Source of the DNA: an uncultured Acidimicrobiales bacterium
Lineage (GTDB): Bacteria > Actinomycetota > Acidimicrobiia > Acidimicrobiales > SHLQ01
Assembly: GCA_938038815.1 (NCBI GenBank)
Contig: CALHTF010000099.1
Span: 1 to 64,000 of the forward strand
Direction: 5' to 3'
DNA length: 64,000 bases
Below are positions 43,319-54,500 of this stretch, piece by piece (position 1 is the stretch's first letter; each line of letters starts with the position of its first letter). Under the pieces are notes generated by a model. That model was not told where the DNA came from. It made no database searches and was given only the letters and a program-made list of their open reading frames with translations. A program made the translations under genes and the position numbers.

Positions 43319-43394
43319 TGGTACGCCCCCTGGGACTTGAACCCAGAACCTGCGGATTAAGAGTCCGACGCTCTGCCAATTGAGCTAGAGGCGC
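43319..43394 (-). tRNA. tRNA-Lys (CTT)
   Basis: Cloverleaf readable on the minus strand: acceptor GCGCCTC with GGGGCGT, D-stem GCTC/GAGC, anticodon loop CTCTTAA (anticodon CTT), T-arm CTGGG-TTCAAGT-CCCAG, discriminator A, and CCA encoded at 43319-43321. It is 64 bp downstream of tRNA-His on the same strand. Its 3' part is duplicated at 30466-30503. Confidence 0.95.
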
Positions 43395-43458
43395 ATGTAG
43401 CTATGCAAGGGTAGCGGGCTTGAGGCCGTGAACCTTCACTAAGCAATTGTTGTTCGAT

Positions 43459-43536
43459 TGGGGTGACCGACGGGATTTGAACCCGCGACATCCGCGACCA
43501 CAACGCGGTGCTCTACCTGACTGAGCTACGACCACC
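43459..43536 (-). tRNA. tRNA-His (GTG)
   Basis: Anticodon loop TTGTGGT with anticodon GTG, T-arm GCGGG-TTCAAAT-CCCGT, acceptor GTGGTCG with CGGTCAC, the extra 5' G (43536) facing discriminator C that marks tRNA-His, and encoded CCA at 43459-43461. Confidence 0.95.
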
Positions 43537-43583
43537 AAGGGTTGCCAGCATACGCCCCCTGAGGCGTAGTTGAGAACCGGGTA

Positions 43584-44264
43584 TTACGAAATTTCGTGGG
43601 TCTTGAGCCCGCTTGCCGCTTCGGCTTCGAGCACCGATGCGGTCAACGACTCCATGATGGTGTCTTTGGCTTCGACCGCCGATCCCGACACGTCACGGAC
43701 GATGTTGTATCGCAGGGCCACGTGGGTGCGCTTGAGACGGGGGATCGGTACGGGCTTACCGATGGGCCAGACCCGCTCGGATCCCGAGACGCCCATGGTC
43801 ACCACCGGTAAGCCGCTCTTGATGGCGAGCACGCCGACCCCCTCGCGGGCTTCGCCCACGCCGGTTGGGCGGTCCTTTGCTTTGACGAGTCGGCCTTCGG
43901 GCATGATGGCGATCGACCGGTTGGCGTTGAGCTCTTCGAGGCCTTCGTCGAGTGCGGCCTTGCCGCCCCCCGAGTGAACCGGGATGCAGCCGGTCGACTT
44001 CAGAATCCAGCCGATGCCGGGCTGTTTGAAGTACGAACCACGAACCAACATGCGGGGGGTCTCGCCCCACGACCAACAAAACACATACGCCAAGAACAGG
44101 TCGAAAAAGCTCCGATGGTTGGCGGCGATGATCACGCCACCTTCTTCGTCGAACACGTCGGGGCGTTCAGGGAAGTCGTAGATAGCGAACAGGCTGAAGA
44201 ACGCCTTGGAGATCTTGGCGGCTCGTCGATACCCGACGTGATGTGCCTGGTGGGTCTTGCTCAC
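43584..44264 (-). CDS. plsC: 1-acyl-sn-glycerol-3-phosphate acyltransferase (PlsC family)
   Basis: A 226-residue acyltransferase of phospholipid synthesis. Motif I is NHRSFFD at 49-55 (His50/Asp55 dyad), motif III MPEGRLVKAKD starts near 121, and GRSx-type motif II lies around LVRGSYFKQPGIGWILKS. Hydrophobic stretches near residues 20-60 suit membrane association. Exact acyl acceptor preference is unknown. Confidence 0.9.
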   Translation of the reverse strand: MSKTHQAHHVGYRRAAKISKAFFSLFAIYDFPERPDVFDEEGGVIIAANHRSFFDLFLAYVFCWSWGETPRMLVRGSYFKQPGIGWILKSTGCIPVHSGGGKAALDEGLEELNANRSIAIMPEGRLVKAKDRPTGVGEAREGVGVLAIKSGLPVVTMGVSGSERVWPIGKPVPIPRLKRTHVALRYNIVRDVSGSAVEAKDTIMESLTASVLEAEAASGLKTHEIS

Positions 44265-44306
44265 AGAGCCGACCCTACTCGGCTGGCTGTCACGGGTGAA
44301 CTCTCG

Positions 44307-45191
44307 TTACCGAGATGCTTTGACCGCATCGGCCCGGCCGCTGGTTCGCAGGTCGATGAGTTCGTCGATCTCGTCTTCGGTGAGGTCGGCAAACGGATCG
44401 TTGTCGGGCGCCGGGCTGAGGTAGCCGAGAGCAAAGCCGATCAGCGTCGGGATCGCTACCAACGGAATCCATGCCGTTGTGGGTAGCGGGAAGATCCGCA
44501 ACATCGAGAACGCCACCGCCAACAGAAGGCCAACGCCGAGTCCGGGGATGGCGAACCGTAGGGCCCGGGCAATTCGGTTGGCCGGAAGCCGACGTCGGGC
44601 GGCGGCCAGCAGTGCCATAGCGATCGAGGCGGCGGTCATCAGTGCGAGCAGGCCAGCGAAGGTGCCCATGAGCGAGAAGGGCCGGCCCCGCACGTCGACG
44701 GCAAAGCCCTTCGAACCCAGCTCGGTCCGGTCGGCGTCGTAGGCCTTCAGGCTGGTGCGAAGGTAGCCGTGGGCTTGGCGGTCGAGGTCAAAGAAATCAA
44801 CCGGCACTTGGTACTGGCGGGTCTCGCCCGGGTCGACCGTGAAGTTGATGCCAGCGTCATAGGCCATGAAGGTAAGGTCGAGCATCTCGCCCTCGATACG
44901 CAGGTGTTCGACGGTGACCGCCGACGACGAGGTGTTGGTGATGTCGACCACCAAGTCCGACTCTTGGAGCGGTCGTAGCGCGATCGGGTTGCTCGGCGTT
45001 GCTTCGCCGATCGATTGCCCGTCGAGCGTGCCCTCGAGTTCGACGACCGAGTCGGGTGCGTCCGACCCGCAGCTGGCGGCTACGAGCGTAAATAGTGCTA
45101 GCCCCACCAGCAGCCAAAAGCGCGACAGCGCGCTGGCATCGCTGGTTGGTTCGAGTTTGATGGGCTGTGGTTGGTGCCCTGTGTGGTTCAT
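44307..45191 (-). CDS. Lipoprotein-like membrane protein with acidic tail
   Basis: A 294-residue protein with a long n-region, hydrophobic core FWLLVGLALFTLVAAS and a lipobox Cys. A beta-sandwich-like extracytoplasmic domain follows (DLVVDITNTSSSAVTVEHLRIEG, DPGETRQYQVPVDFFDLD), then three membrane helices and a cytosolic acidic end (FADLTEDEIDELIDLR). No family was recognised. The mix of a lipobox and later helices is odd, so the first segment may instead be an uncleaved anchor. Confidence 0.72.
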   Translation of the reverse strand: MNHTGHQPQPIKLEPTSDASALSRFWLLVGLALFTLVAASCGSDAPDSVVELEGTLDGQSIGEATPSNPIALRPLQESDLVVDITNTSSSAVTVEHLRIEGEMLDLTFMAYDAGINFTVDPGETRQYQVPVDFFDLDRQAHGYLRTSLKAYDADRTELGSKGFAVDVRGRPFSLMGTFAGLLALMTAASIAMALLAAARRRLPANRIARALRFAIPGLGVGLLLAVAFSMLRIFPLPTTAWIPLVAIPTLIGFALGYLSPAPDNDPFADLTEDEIDELIDLRTSGRADAVKASR

Positions 45192-45395
45192 TTTTCCGCC
45201 GTTCCCCGCTGTGACTGGACTTCCACCAAGAGTGGTCTGACTTGCTCTAGAGCTACCAGCTTGGCGTTAGCAGCGCGTTAACGCCAGTCCGCCATACTTC
45301 GATTGTTTCTAGACGATGTATGTCCATTGGTCCGACCGCCGTGCTCAGTTGATCGCCGGAGTAGAGTGGGAACCGAGGCGTACAGGGGGCAAGAC

Positions 45396-46409
45396 GTGAC
45401 GCAGAACGGGAATCTCAGGGGGCGGGTTGTGGTGATCAGCCAACCGGGCCGCACCGACATTCACCTAGCGGTGCTGGCACCGATCGAGCTCGGTCGCGAC
45501 TGTGAAGGGTTACTACTGGCCGATGGTCAGGTGTCGCGGCGCCACCTCAAACTCGAACCGGTCGACGGGCGAGTTATCGCCACCGATCTGGGCAGCACCA
45601 ACGGCACCACGCTCGATGGTCAACCGATAACCAGCCCGGTGGTTCTTTCGGAAAGTGCGACCCTCGTGGCCGGGGAGACAACGATCCGCTTGTGGGTCGA
45701 CCGCAGTGCGCCGCGCCCCACTTTTGTGCCCGACGCCGGTCTCGACCCGCGGGCTACCCAAACCGCGACACCGGTCGTGCGACCCGATCCTGGGGTGCCC
45801 GACGACATTCGGGCCACCTCGATTCAACGGGTTGCCGAGTCGATCGAGATGGACAAGATCGATGTCGCCCCGCTGGTGAGCGGCAATGGCACCATCACCA
45901 TCGTGTTCAGCGATATCGAGTCCTCGACCGAACGCAACGTTGCGCTTGGTGATCAGGTCTGGTTCGAGGTGCTCGGTAAACACAACGACACGGTGCGCAA
46001 ACACCTTGCCCGCTACGGAGGCACAGAAATAAAAAACCAGGGCGACGGCTACATGCTGTCGTTCCCGGGGGCCCGCATGGCGGTCGACTGCATGGTGGCG
46101 GTGCAGGCCGAACTCGAACACGCCCGCACCATCGACCCCGAGCGCTCGGTTCGGGTGCGGGTCGGCATGCACACCGGTGAGGCGTTGGTCGACGACGACG
46201 GCGACCTGTTCGGCCAACACGTCGTGATCGCCGCTCGGGTCGCCAACCTGGCGAGTGGTGGCGAAATCTTGTTGTCGCAACTCACCCACGACATCGTGGC
46301 GGCCCGCGGCGACATGGTGTTCGGCGAAGCCCGCTCGGTTGAGCTCAAGGGCATTTCGGGCGGGCCACACGACGTGTACCCCGTCTACTGGGAAGACCAG
46401 CGAGGCTAA
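45396..46409 (+). CDS. FHA domain-class III nucleotidyl cyclase
   Basis: A 337-residue cytosolic signalling protein. The FHA domain (residues ~15-105) has ELGRD, VSRRH and GSTNGT, so it can bind phosphothreonine. The cyclase domain starts near 165: metal site FSDIESST (D173), EIKNQGDGYML (K213, D217) and GMHTGEALVDDDGDLFG. The usual transition-state Asn before AAR is replaced in HVVIAARVA, while Arg281 remains. GTG 45396 with AGGGGG upstream is chosen. It converges on a Ser/Thr kinase gene with a four-base stop overlap, suggesting the kinase may phosphorylate a ligand of this FHA domain. Confidence 0.9.
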   Translation: MTQNGNLRGRVVVISQPGRTDIHLAVLAPIELGRDCEGLLLADGQVSRRHLKLEPVDGRVIATDLGSTNGTTLDGQPITSPVVLSESATLVAGETTIRLWVDRSAPRPTFVPDAGLDPRATQTATPVVRPDPGVPDDIRATSIQRVAESIEMDKIDVAPLVSGNGTITIVFSDIESSTERNVALGDQVWFEVLGKHNDTVRKHLARYGGTEIKNQGDGYMLSFPGARMAVDCMVAVQAELEHARTIDPERSVRVRVGMHTGEALVDDDGDLFGQHVVIAARVANLASGGEILLSQLTHDIVAARGDMVFGEARSVELKGISGGPHDVYPVYWEDQRG

Positions 46410-48382
46410 CTGCGGTACTCGTTACGGCGAGTGATCCGCTTGCGTTTCGCCGTTCGTAGCAGCACCGCACCCAACGCCATCCAGCCGAGAGCGGCCAGGG
46501 CCGCCGCGGCTATCACCGTCGGGATCGTGGCGATCTTTCCGGCAAGTAGCGCCAGGGCGATAACCACCAGCGCGCCCGACAGGGCGCCGAACACGCCGAG
46601 GCCAAAGAACGACCCGAGGCGTCGGCGGCCGCGGCGCAGCGGGCGAAGGTTCGATTCGATCGACGCCAACGACAACAAGGCGAGGAACCCGGCGCCAATG
46701 CCGATTGCGGTGAGGTAGGGCGGGTTCGCAACGTCGGCCACGAACGACTGCGACGCAACCAGCTCGCCATCGTTGAGGGTTTCGACGGTGGCTTCGGTGG
46801 CGCCCGACACTACCCACTTGGCGGCGCCGACTTCGAGGGTTGCGGTTCCGTTGGTGATGGGGGCGCTGTCGGTGCGCACGTGCGACTGGCCAAGGGTGGC
46901 GAACGTAAGTCGAGCTTCGTCGCCCTCGGGCAAGCCGGTTACCTCGATCGGTTCGGCGAAGTCGAGCGCCACCAACTCATCGCTGTTGAGACTGTTGGCG
47001 GCGACGCGGGCCTGGCCCGTATCGACACGAGCAGCTTTGGACTCGCCGATGCCGATCAACCCAACGAGCACGGCGCCCACCAGGCCGACAATCGTCAGTA
47101 GGCCGGCGAGTAGGGGCGAGCTCGGTTTTTCGAGCAACGACGACACCGCAACCATTTGGGCCGGATCGACCCGGCGCAAGTCGGCGCCTGGCTCGTGAGC
47201 CGTAACCTCTGGACGCACGACTTCGGCCGGCGGAGCGGCGACGGTCGGTTGGGGTGTCGGGGCTGGTTCTTCGAGCTGTTCGACGGGCTGCTCGGCAACC
47301 ACCTCGTCGGCCGTGATGCCGTCGGGGCCGACCGTGGCTTTGGCCTCGTTGCCCACGGCGGACTGTTGCCCAGGAAGCAACGTGGCGTTGTCGTCTCGGG
47401 ATGCAGCGGTCGGAGCGATCGTCTCGTGGGCAGGGCCGGTCGATGCTGTCGGCCGAGGGCCCGCGCCGGTGGTGCGGGCCGCTTCGGTAAGCAGGGGAGC
47501 GCCCTCGACCCGGTGGCCGGATGCGCCCAGCCACTCCGGACCCCACGCTCGGGCGGCGGCTTCGCCCAACGCAACGCCAAACTCTTCGGCCGACTGGTAA
47601 CGGTCGCTCGGCTTCTTGGCGATTGCTCGGTCGACCACCGCAGCGATCGACGCAGGAACATGCGGCGCAACGCTCGCCAAGGGTGGCGGATCTTGGCTGA
47701 TTCGAGCGACCAAAAGCGACATGGCGTTCTCGCCGCCGGTGAACGGCAGCCGCCCACTGAGCAGTTCGAACAACATGGTGCCGGTGGCGTACACATCGGC
47801 CTGAGCGGTAACCGGATCGCCCGATGCCTGCTCGGGCGCCATGTACGCCGGGGTTCCAAGCACGCTGCCCTCAACGGTGGCCATGGCGGTTGCGCCGTTC
47901 ATCACCTTGGCGATGCCGAAGTCGGTGACCTTGAGCGAACCGTCGTCGTCGAACATCAGGTTCTCGGGTTTGATGTCGCGGTGCAGCACGGCCTTGTCGT
48001 GGGCGTGGCCGAGTCCGGCGCACGTAGCCATCGCAACCGCGCAGGCCTGGGGCATGGCGAGACCGCGTTCGACAAACCGCTCCCATAAGGTGCCGCCCGG
48101 CAGGGCTTGCATCACCAGCAGCAATTGATCGTCGCGCTCGACAAAGTCGTACACCGGCACAACGTGGGGATGATCGAGGCTGGCCAACACTTGAGCCTCG
48201 TGGACGAAGCGCTCTCGGACTCCGGCATCGGCGGCAAAGTTGCGCGGCAGTTCCTTGATGGCGACCGATCGGCCGAGCTTGCGGTGGCGCCCGAGGTACA
48301 CCACGCCCATGGCGCCTCGACCCAGTTCGCTCAGTACTTCGTATTCGGGAAGTGCCCCTCGTACGGCTTCGTTACCCGCCAT
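46406..48382 (-). CDS. Serine/threonine protein kinase with C-terminal membrane domain
   Basis: A 658-residue PknB-like kinase. P-loop GRGAMGVV at 21-28, Lys43 in AIKEL, catalytic loop HRDIKPEN (D136), DFG at 154-156 and APE at 182-184, all intact. After the kinase core (to about 285) comes a Pro/Thr/Glu-rich juxtamembrane region, a helix near 430-450, an extracytoplasmic domain of about 100 residues, then three further helices and a basic tail RTAKRKRITRRN. There are no PASTA repeats, so it is not a standard PknB. It is convergent with the FHA-cyclase gene. Confidence 0.93.
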   Translation of the reverse strand: MAGNEAVRGALPEYEVLSELGRGAMGVVYLGRHRKLGRSVAIKELPRNFAADAGVRERFVHEAQVLASLDHPHVVPVYDFVERDDQLLLVMQALPGGTLWERFVERGLAMPQACAVAMATCAGLGHAHDKAVLHRDIKPENLMFDDDGSLKVTDFGIAKVMNGATAMATVEGSVLGTPAYMAPEQASGDPVTAQADVYATGTMLFELLSGRLPFTGGENAMSLLVARISQDPPPLASVAPHVPASIAAVVDRAIAKKPSDRYQSAEEFGVALGEAAARAWGPEWLGASGHRVEGAPLLTEAARTTGAGPRPTASTGPAHETIAPTAASRDDNATLLPGQQSAVGNEAKATVGPDGITADEVVAEQPVEQLEEPAPTPQPTVAAPPAEVVRPEVTAHEPGADLRRVDPAQMVAVSSLLEKPSSPLLAGLLTIVGLVGAVLVGLIGIGESKAARVDTGQARVAANSLNSDELVALDFAEPIEVTGLPEGDEARLTFATLGQSHVRTDSAPITNGTATLEVGAAKWVVSGATEATVETLNDGELVASQSFVADVANPPYLTAIGIGAGFLALLSLASIESNLRPLRRGRRRLGSFFGLGVFGALSGALVVIALALLAGKIATIPTVIAAAALAALGWMALGAVLLRTAKRKRITRRNEYRS

Positions 48383-48510
48383 AAGCCAGTCACCCTACAT
48401 CGTCGAAAATGGGGCTGCCCTCGAAACGGTGCTCGAACCGGAATTTGTACATTGGCCGTTAATCGCGCGCTCATATAGTCTCCTAGGACACGGCGGAAGC
48501 GGGTTGAGCG

Positions 48511-51500
48511 GTGAGAAATCGGCGGAACATTGTAGTGATCGTCACGATCGCCATCATCGCGTCTCTACTGTTTCCCGCGTCTTTTAACGCATCCGATATC
48601 GCCGGGGCGTCGGTGCAGCAGGTGGTCGACACCATCGATGCCGAAGCTGAGCCGAGCTTTGCGGTAGCCGACGACGTCGAACCAGCCCCCGACACCGCGG
48701 CGCCCGACACGGCGCCACCAGACACTGCGCCACCAGATACTGCGGCGCCCGACACTGGGGTCCCGGACACCCAGCCTCCTACTACGAGTGCCCCTGCGAC
48801 CGATCCTCCGGCCACCCAACCGCCCGAAACCTCGCCGGCGCCTGCGCCAACGCCTCCGCCAACGCCTCCGCAGGAAGTAGCCGACGGCGACCCCACTCCC
48901 ACTCCCGACGTCCTCTTCGTTCGGGAAGGAGAGTCGATCGTCCGAGATGTCCTCGCCAACGACACCGATCCCGACGGCGACACCCTCGTATTCGTGTCGG
49001 CTGAGCAACCCACCTTTGGATTTCACGACGGCTGCCCTGGAGGTGTCTGCACCTACACCGCGCCGCTCGGCATTGCGTCGATCACCGACTCGTTCACCTA
49101 TCAAGTGAGCGACGGCCAAGTAGTCGCAGGCGGCGTGAGCACCGAGACGGTGTCGATCCAAATCGACACCCGAGTCCGACCGGTCAACGATTCGGCGGTG
49201 GCCGAGGCCGGCCAGACCATCACCTTGATGCCCCAAAGCAACGATATCGAGCTCAATGGCCCAGACGATGTCGAACTTCAGTCCGGGGTTGAGGACTCCG
49301 ACACTGTCGGCACTGCGAGCTGTGACGGTGCGCTGGACACCTGCACGTACACTGCTCCTTCGGTTGTACCTGAGGCCTTTGTGGATTCGTTCGGGTACTT
49401 CGTTGCTGACGTTAGACCTCCAAGCGGCGCCGACCCGAACGGCGGTACCGAGGTACCGGTCATGGGCACGGTGTTCGTGAACGTCAATGCATCGCAGCAA
49501 GCGCCAAACCCGACCATCATCATCAACAAGAGCTTCGTCGACCCGGCTCGCGAGTTCGACTTCACCGTCACTCGCAACACTATCCCGCAGCAGGTTCGAG
49601 CAAGCGGTAACCAACCGGGGGCCATCGAGGTGCAGCCCGGCATTTACGACGTGCAGGAAGTTATTCCCAGAGGCGCCGACTTCTTCATCGAAGCGGCGAA
49701 CTGCGACAACGCTCAAGACACCATTGACCGAGGTTTCGTGGTCGACGCACAGGCGGGCCAGATCATCAACTGCACCTTCACCAATGCCTCGAACCTCGAT
49801 CCGCCGGCGCGAATCAATGTCACCAAGATTGCGGAAAACCCCGGCGGTGGATGCTTCGAACACGACTTCCGCATCGAGATGCGGGTCGATTCCGCAGTGG
49901 TCGATAGCGGGTTCATTAACGCGTGCGGTGCGGGAAGTTCGTTCACCGTCGACGTCGGCACCGGACAAGTCTTGGCGCTACGAGAGTCGGACTTTGCCCC
50001 GGACTGGTTTACCGAGAAGTTCGAGTGCTCGATCGACGGCGGCAACTTTGTCGACCTGACATCGTTCAACGACGGCGGTGACCCAACGCAGCAGTCGCGT
50101 AACTTCTTCCTCGAACCGGGCAGCGTCGCTGACTGTCGGGTAACGAACGTGGGTGCCACGGTTGAGCCACCGGCAACTATCCGAGTTCGCAAGCAAGTCG
50201 ATAGCGGAAGTCCGTTAGTCGACTCCTTCGAGGTAGGTATCTCGCAGTTCGACGCCACCGTCGAGAGCGGCGTGGTCGGACCCAACGGCGACACCCTCCA
50301 GTGGGATGTTCCGGCCGGCGACTATGGCATCTTTGAAGTCAGCCCGTCGGGGTACACGGCCCGGTCGCTCACCTGCGATGGGTCAAGCCAGCAGATTGCC
50401 GACGTTGGTGCCGGGCGCACGGTGAGCCAAGAACCGGTGACCCTGATCTCAGGCGCGACTACCAACTGCGTGTGGATCAACGATTCGCAGCAGTTCACGC
50501 CGGCATCGCTCACCATCGTCAAAGACGTCACCCCCGACTCCGACCAGAGCGGCGATCTTCGAGAGACCCCGTTCACCGTCAACGTCATCAACGTGACCGG
50601 CGGCGGGGTCCAGGCGGGCACGATCCAAGAGATTGGCTCGAGCGCCACGTTTACTCTCGATGCGGGCGACTACCAGATTCGTGAATTCTTCGACTCGACC
50701 AAATTCTCCCTCGACTCGATCGTGTGTGAGTACGGAACCGGCACGATCGTCCGGTGGCAGGGCGACGGCGGCAACACCTCCGATCCGTTCAAGGTCAACT
50801 TTGACGACAAGATCACCTGCACGGTGAACAACTCGCCCGTCGTGCCAGCTAACGGCACGATCCGAGTGCGCAAAGTTATGGACGACGGCAGTCCGCTCGT
50901 CGATTTCTTCCGGCTCGGAGCGTTCCAGAACGGTGTCGAAGTGGTCGGCGCCTTTGCTGGTCCGACCATCGACACGCTCGAGTGGACCGTGGCCCAGGGT
51001 GAGTACATCTTGTTCGAGGTCGACCCGGCGGTCGACGGCTACAACGTCGAGTCTCTTGTCTGCAACAGCCAAGACATCCCGTTGGTCTTTAACCTCCAGC
51101 TCGGGGTGTTCGAGAGCGCGATCGAGCTACCCGTGCCGGCCGGCGACACCCTCGACTGCGTTTGGACTAACACCTCGACGGCTCTGCCGCCGGCGGTCGT
51201 TACGGTCTCCAAGATTGCCGAGGATTCCGATCCCGGGTGCTTCGACTTTGACTGGAGCGTCGAGATATCCGATGGATTCAGCTCGCCGCAAAACGCGGTG
51301 ACCAACGAGTGCGGTGCGCCCGCGATCTTCACGGTCGAAGTCGTCGGCTCGGACCCCTTCGAAATCCTCGAGCGCGACCTGCCCGACGACTGGTTCGTGA
51401 GCTCGTATAACTGCTCGTTTAACGGCGGGTCGTTCGAAGACTTCACCCGGTTCAACGCATTTGGTTCTCCGAGCGAACGGTCGTTGCCGTTGTTCGTGGG

Positions 51501-54500
51501 GCCGGGCGACGAGGTCGATTGTCTCCTTACCAACGAACTGGCTCCGCCGTTCACCGTGCCGGTCACCATCCGCAAGGACACCATCCCCGACACCCTTGGG
51601 GTCGAGTTCGACGTGACCATCAGCGGCGACCTGCCCGCCGGTACGCAGTTCGGCACGATCTCTGAAGGTGGCACCGACCTTGTTGTTCAGGCCTTGCAAG
51701 ACGGCGTAGTCGAGATCGACGAAGACGCCCAAGGCTGGAACGCCAGCATCTCGTGCGACGGCGCACCAGCGCAGGCGTTGCCTGCGTCGTTCAACACCTT
51801 CTCCACCGGCATCGACTGTGTGATCACCAACGAAGCCCGGATCGTGCGGGTCTCCAAACGAGTCGAACCATCGGGCGCTGCCGACAACCGCGACCCGTTC
51901 CCGTTCGTCATCATCGGCACCACCACCGGAACCCAGAACTTCGATCTGAGCGAAGGCGAGGTCGACGACTTCTTCGTTCCGGTCGACGGACCGGTAACGA
52001 TTCGCGAAACCAACCCCCAGGGATTTGACACGACATGGGCGTGCTTCATCGGCGGCAGCCCTGTGTCGCAGGGTTCGGGTACCGAACTAACCATCGACAA
52101 CTTCGCCGAGTCGATCGACTGCATCTTTACCAATACCGAACCGGCGCCACCGGTAGGTGCGGTGGTGGTGACAAAAGAGTCCGACCCAGCCGATGGAACG
52201 CCGTTCACGGTGGAACTTGCGCCGGTCGCCGGCCCCTCGATCGGCAGTGTGGTGGTGGCCGACGACCCGGCCGATCCAGCAGCGGCAACGCAGCGCTTCG
52301 AAGGCTTGGCCCCCGGCGACTACCTACTGACCGAACTACTGCCTGCTGGTTGGAACGCCACATCGATCACCTGCGACGGGGTGTCGACCGCCGGCTCGGT
52401 CGCCCAGATCACCGTTCCGCCCGACGGCACGGTGAACTGCACGATCGCCAACGCCGCGGTGATTAACCCCACCATCACCCTCGCCAAGGTCATCGACGTT
52501 GGCGGCGCCACCGTTCCGAGCAGCGTCGGACCGTTCGAGATCGAAGTTCAGGTAAACGGAACCCCGCTCGCGAGCCCCACGTCGATCACGCCGGGTGTGC
52601 CCGTGATGTTCGATGCGCAGCTCGGCGACACGGTCATCATCTCCGAAGCCGACACCCAAGGGTTCGATGTTTCGTTCGATTGCGGAACCCAATCGGGAAA
52701 CAGCACGACGATCATCGTGTCGTCGAGTACGGCGTGCGTCATCACCAACTCGGCGAGCGCCGTACAGATCACCAAGAACGTGGTCGGCCAATCGCCGGCG
52801 AGTCTGTGGGAGTTCTCGGTCTCGGACATCATCGCTGGTTCGTTGAGCCCGTTGGCCGGCGGCGAAACGTCGGAGTGGGTCCTCGTGTCGCCCGGCGTGA
52901 TCACTATCGAGGAAGTCGATTCGCAGAACCACGATGTCGAGATCGTGTGCGATCAACGGTCGACGGTGGCCGACGACTCGACCACCCTCACGCTCGTGGC
53001 CGGCGAAGCCGTGGGTTGCACGTTCGTTAACACCTTCACCCCGGTGCCGCCCGGCACGTTGACCATCGTGAAAGAAACGGTCGGACCTCGGATTGGCACC
53101 TTTGTGTTCGATCTCGCTGGCGATGCATTCCTTCCCGAACTGACGCTCGACAACGACCCGGCATCGCCAACCGCCGACCAGGCGTCGGTCGCGGTGGTGG
53201 GCGGCGGCCAGGTAGTGGTAACCGAGCGGGCGACCGCTGGTTGGTTCCTCGATGAAGTCACCTGCGACAACGGGTTTGTTGGCTCGGTCGATGCATCGGT
53301 AACCGTCGACCCAGGCGAAACCGTGGTCTGTACGTTTGTCAACCTGCCGGTCTCGAACGTCCTCACCGTGACCAAACTGGCCCCAGAAGAGCCGTCAACC
53401 GCCTTTGGTTTCGAGGTGAGCGGATCCGCCGTTCTTACCGTCGGCCCCGTTCCGCCGTTGACTCATACCGAATCCTTTGAGCTCGAGTTCATTGACGGCG
53501 CGGTGCTGAACCTGGCCGAGACCCCCAACCCGGACTTCACCACGACCATCGAGTGTCTCGATGCCGCCGGCACCGTGGTGGCCAGCGTGGCCAGCGACCG
53601 GGTAACGATCGATCCAACCCCGTCGAGCGACCTTGAGTGCACCGTTACCAACACGCCCGTGCCGGTGGTGACCACCACAACGTCGACCACGACCACCTCG
53701 ACGACTACCACCACCGCAGCCCCAACCACCACCACAACCTCGACCACCTCAACCTCGACGTCGACCACCACCACCTCGACGACTTCGACAACCTCCACCA
53801 CGGTGCCTGGACCAACGTCGACCACCAGCACCACCTCCACGACTACGACGACCTCAACCGTGGCGCCCACCACCACGCCGGCGCCCACGACCACCACGAC
53901 CTCCACCACCATCCCCGGTCCGACCAGCACAACCTCGACGACCACCACCTCGACGACGACCGTCGCCCCAACCGTGCCTCCAACGCCGGCACCGACGGTT
54001 CCTCCGACGCCACCGCCAACCCTTGGTCCAACCGTGCCTCCAACGCCGGCACCGACGGTTCCTCCGACGCCACCGCCAACCCTTGGTCCGACGGTGCCCC
54101 CGACGCCGGCACCGACGGTTCCTCCGACGCCACCGCCAACCCTTGGTCCGACGGTGCCGCCGACGCCGGCACCGACGGTTCCTCCGACGCCACCGCCAAC
54201 CCTTGGTCCGACGGTGCCGCCGACCCCGGCGCCCACGTTGCCGCCGCCACCACCGCCTCCTCCTCCGACTCCGGCGCCTACGCCTCCTCCACCACCTCCG
54301 ACTCCGGCGCCTACGCCTCCTCCACCACCTCCGACTCCGGCGCCTACGCCTCCTCCACCACCTCCGACTCCGGCGCCTACGCCTCCTCCACCACCTCCAA
54401 CTCCCGCGCCGACGGTGCCTCCGACTCCGGCGCCCACCGTCGCTCCAACAGTTGCACCAACCGCCGCGCCGCCAACGCCCACCTCGCCCCCAACTCAGCC

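Larger units (their letters stand above)
30466..43394. mobile_element. Putative genomic island inserted at tRNA-Lys
   Basis: A 12.9-kb segment bounded by the intact tRNA-Lys on the right and its 38-bp 3'-end copy on the left. An integrase N-terminal remnant lies right beside the intact tRNA. Cargo: two-component system, MacB-like export operon, GH43-like protein, two lipoproteins and a second ABC/FtsX exporter. The integrase is broken, so the island should be immobile on its own. Confidence 0.7.

Noticed and set aside
53650-54400. CRISPR-like array in the repeat region
   Set aside because: The 60-bp and 33-bp repeats are contiguous and in frame, with no unique spacers; they are protein-coding.
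53463-54482. 339-residue Gly/Val-rich minus-strand frame
   Set aside because: It is the antisense of the Thr/Pro repeat tract of the giant gene; its glycine runs mirror the proline codons.
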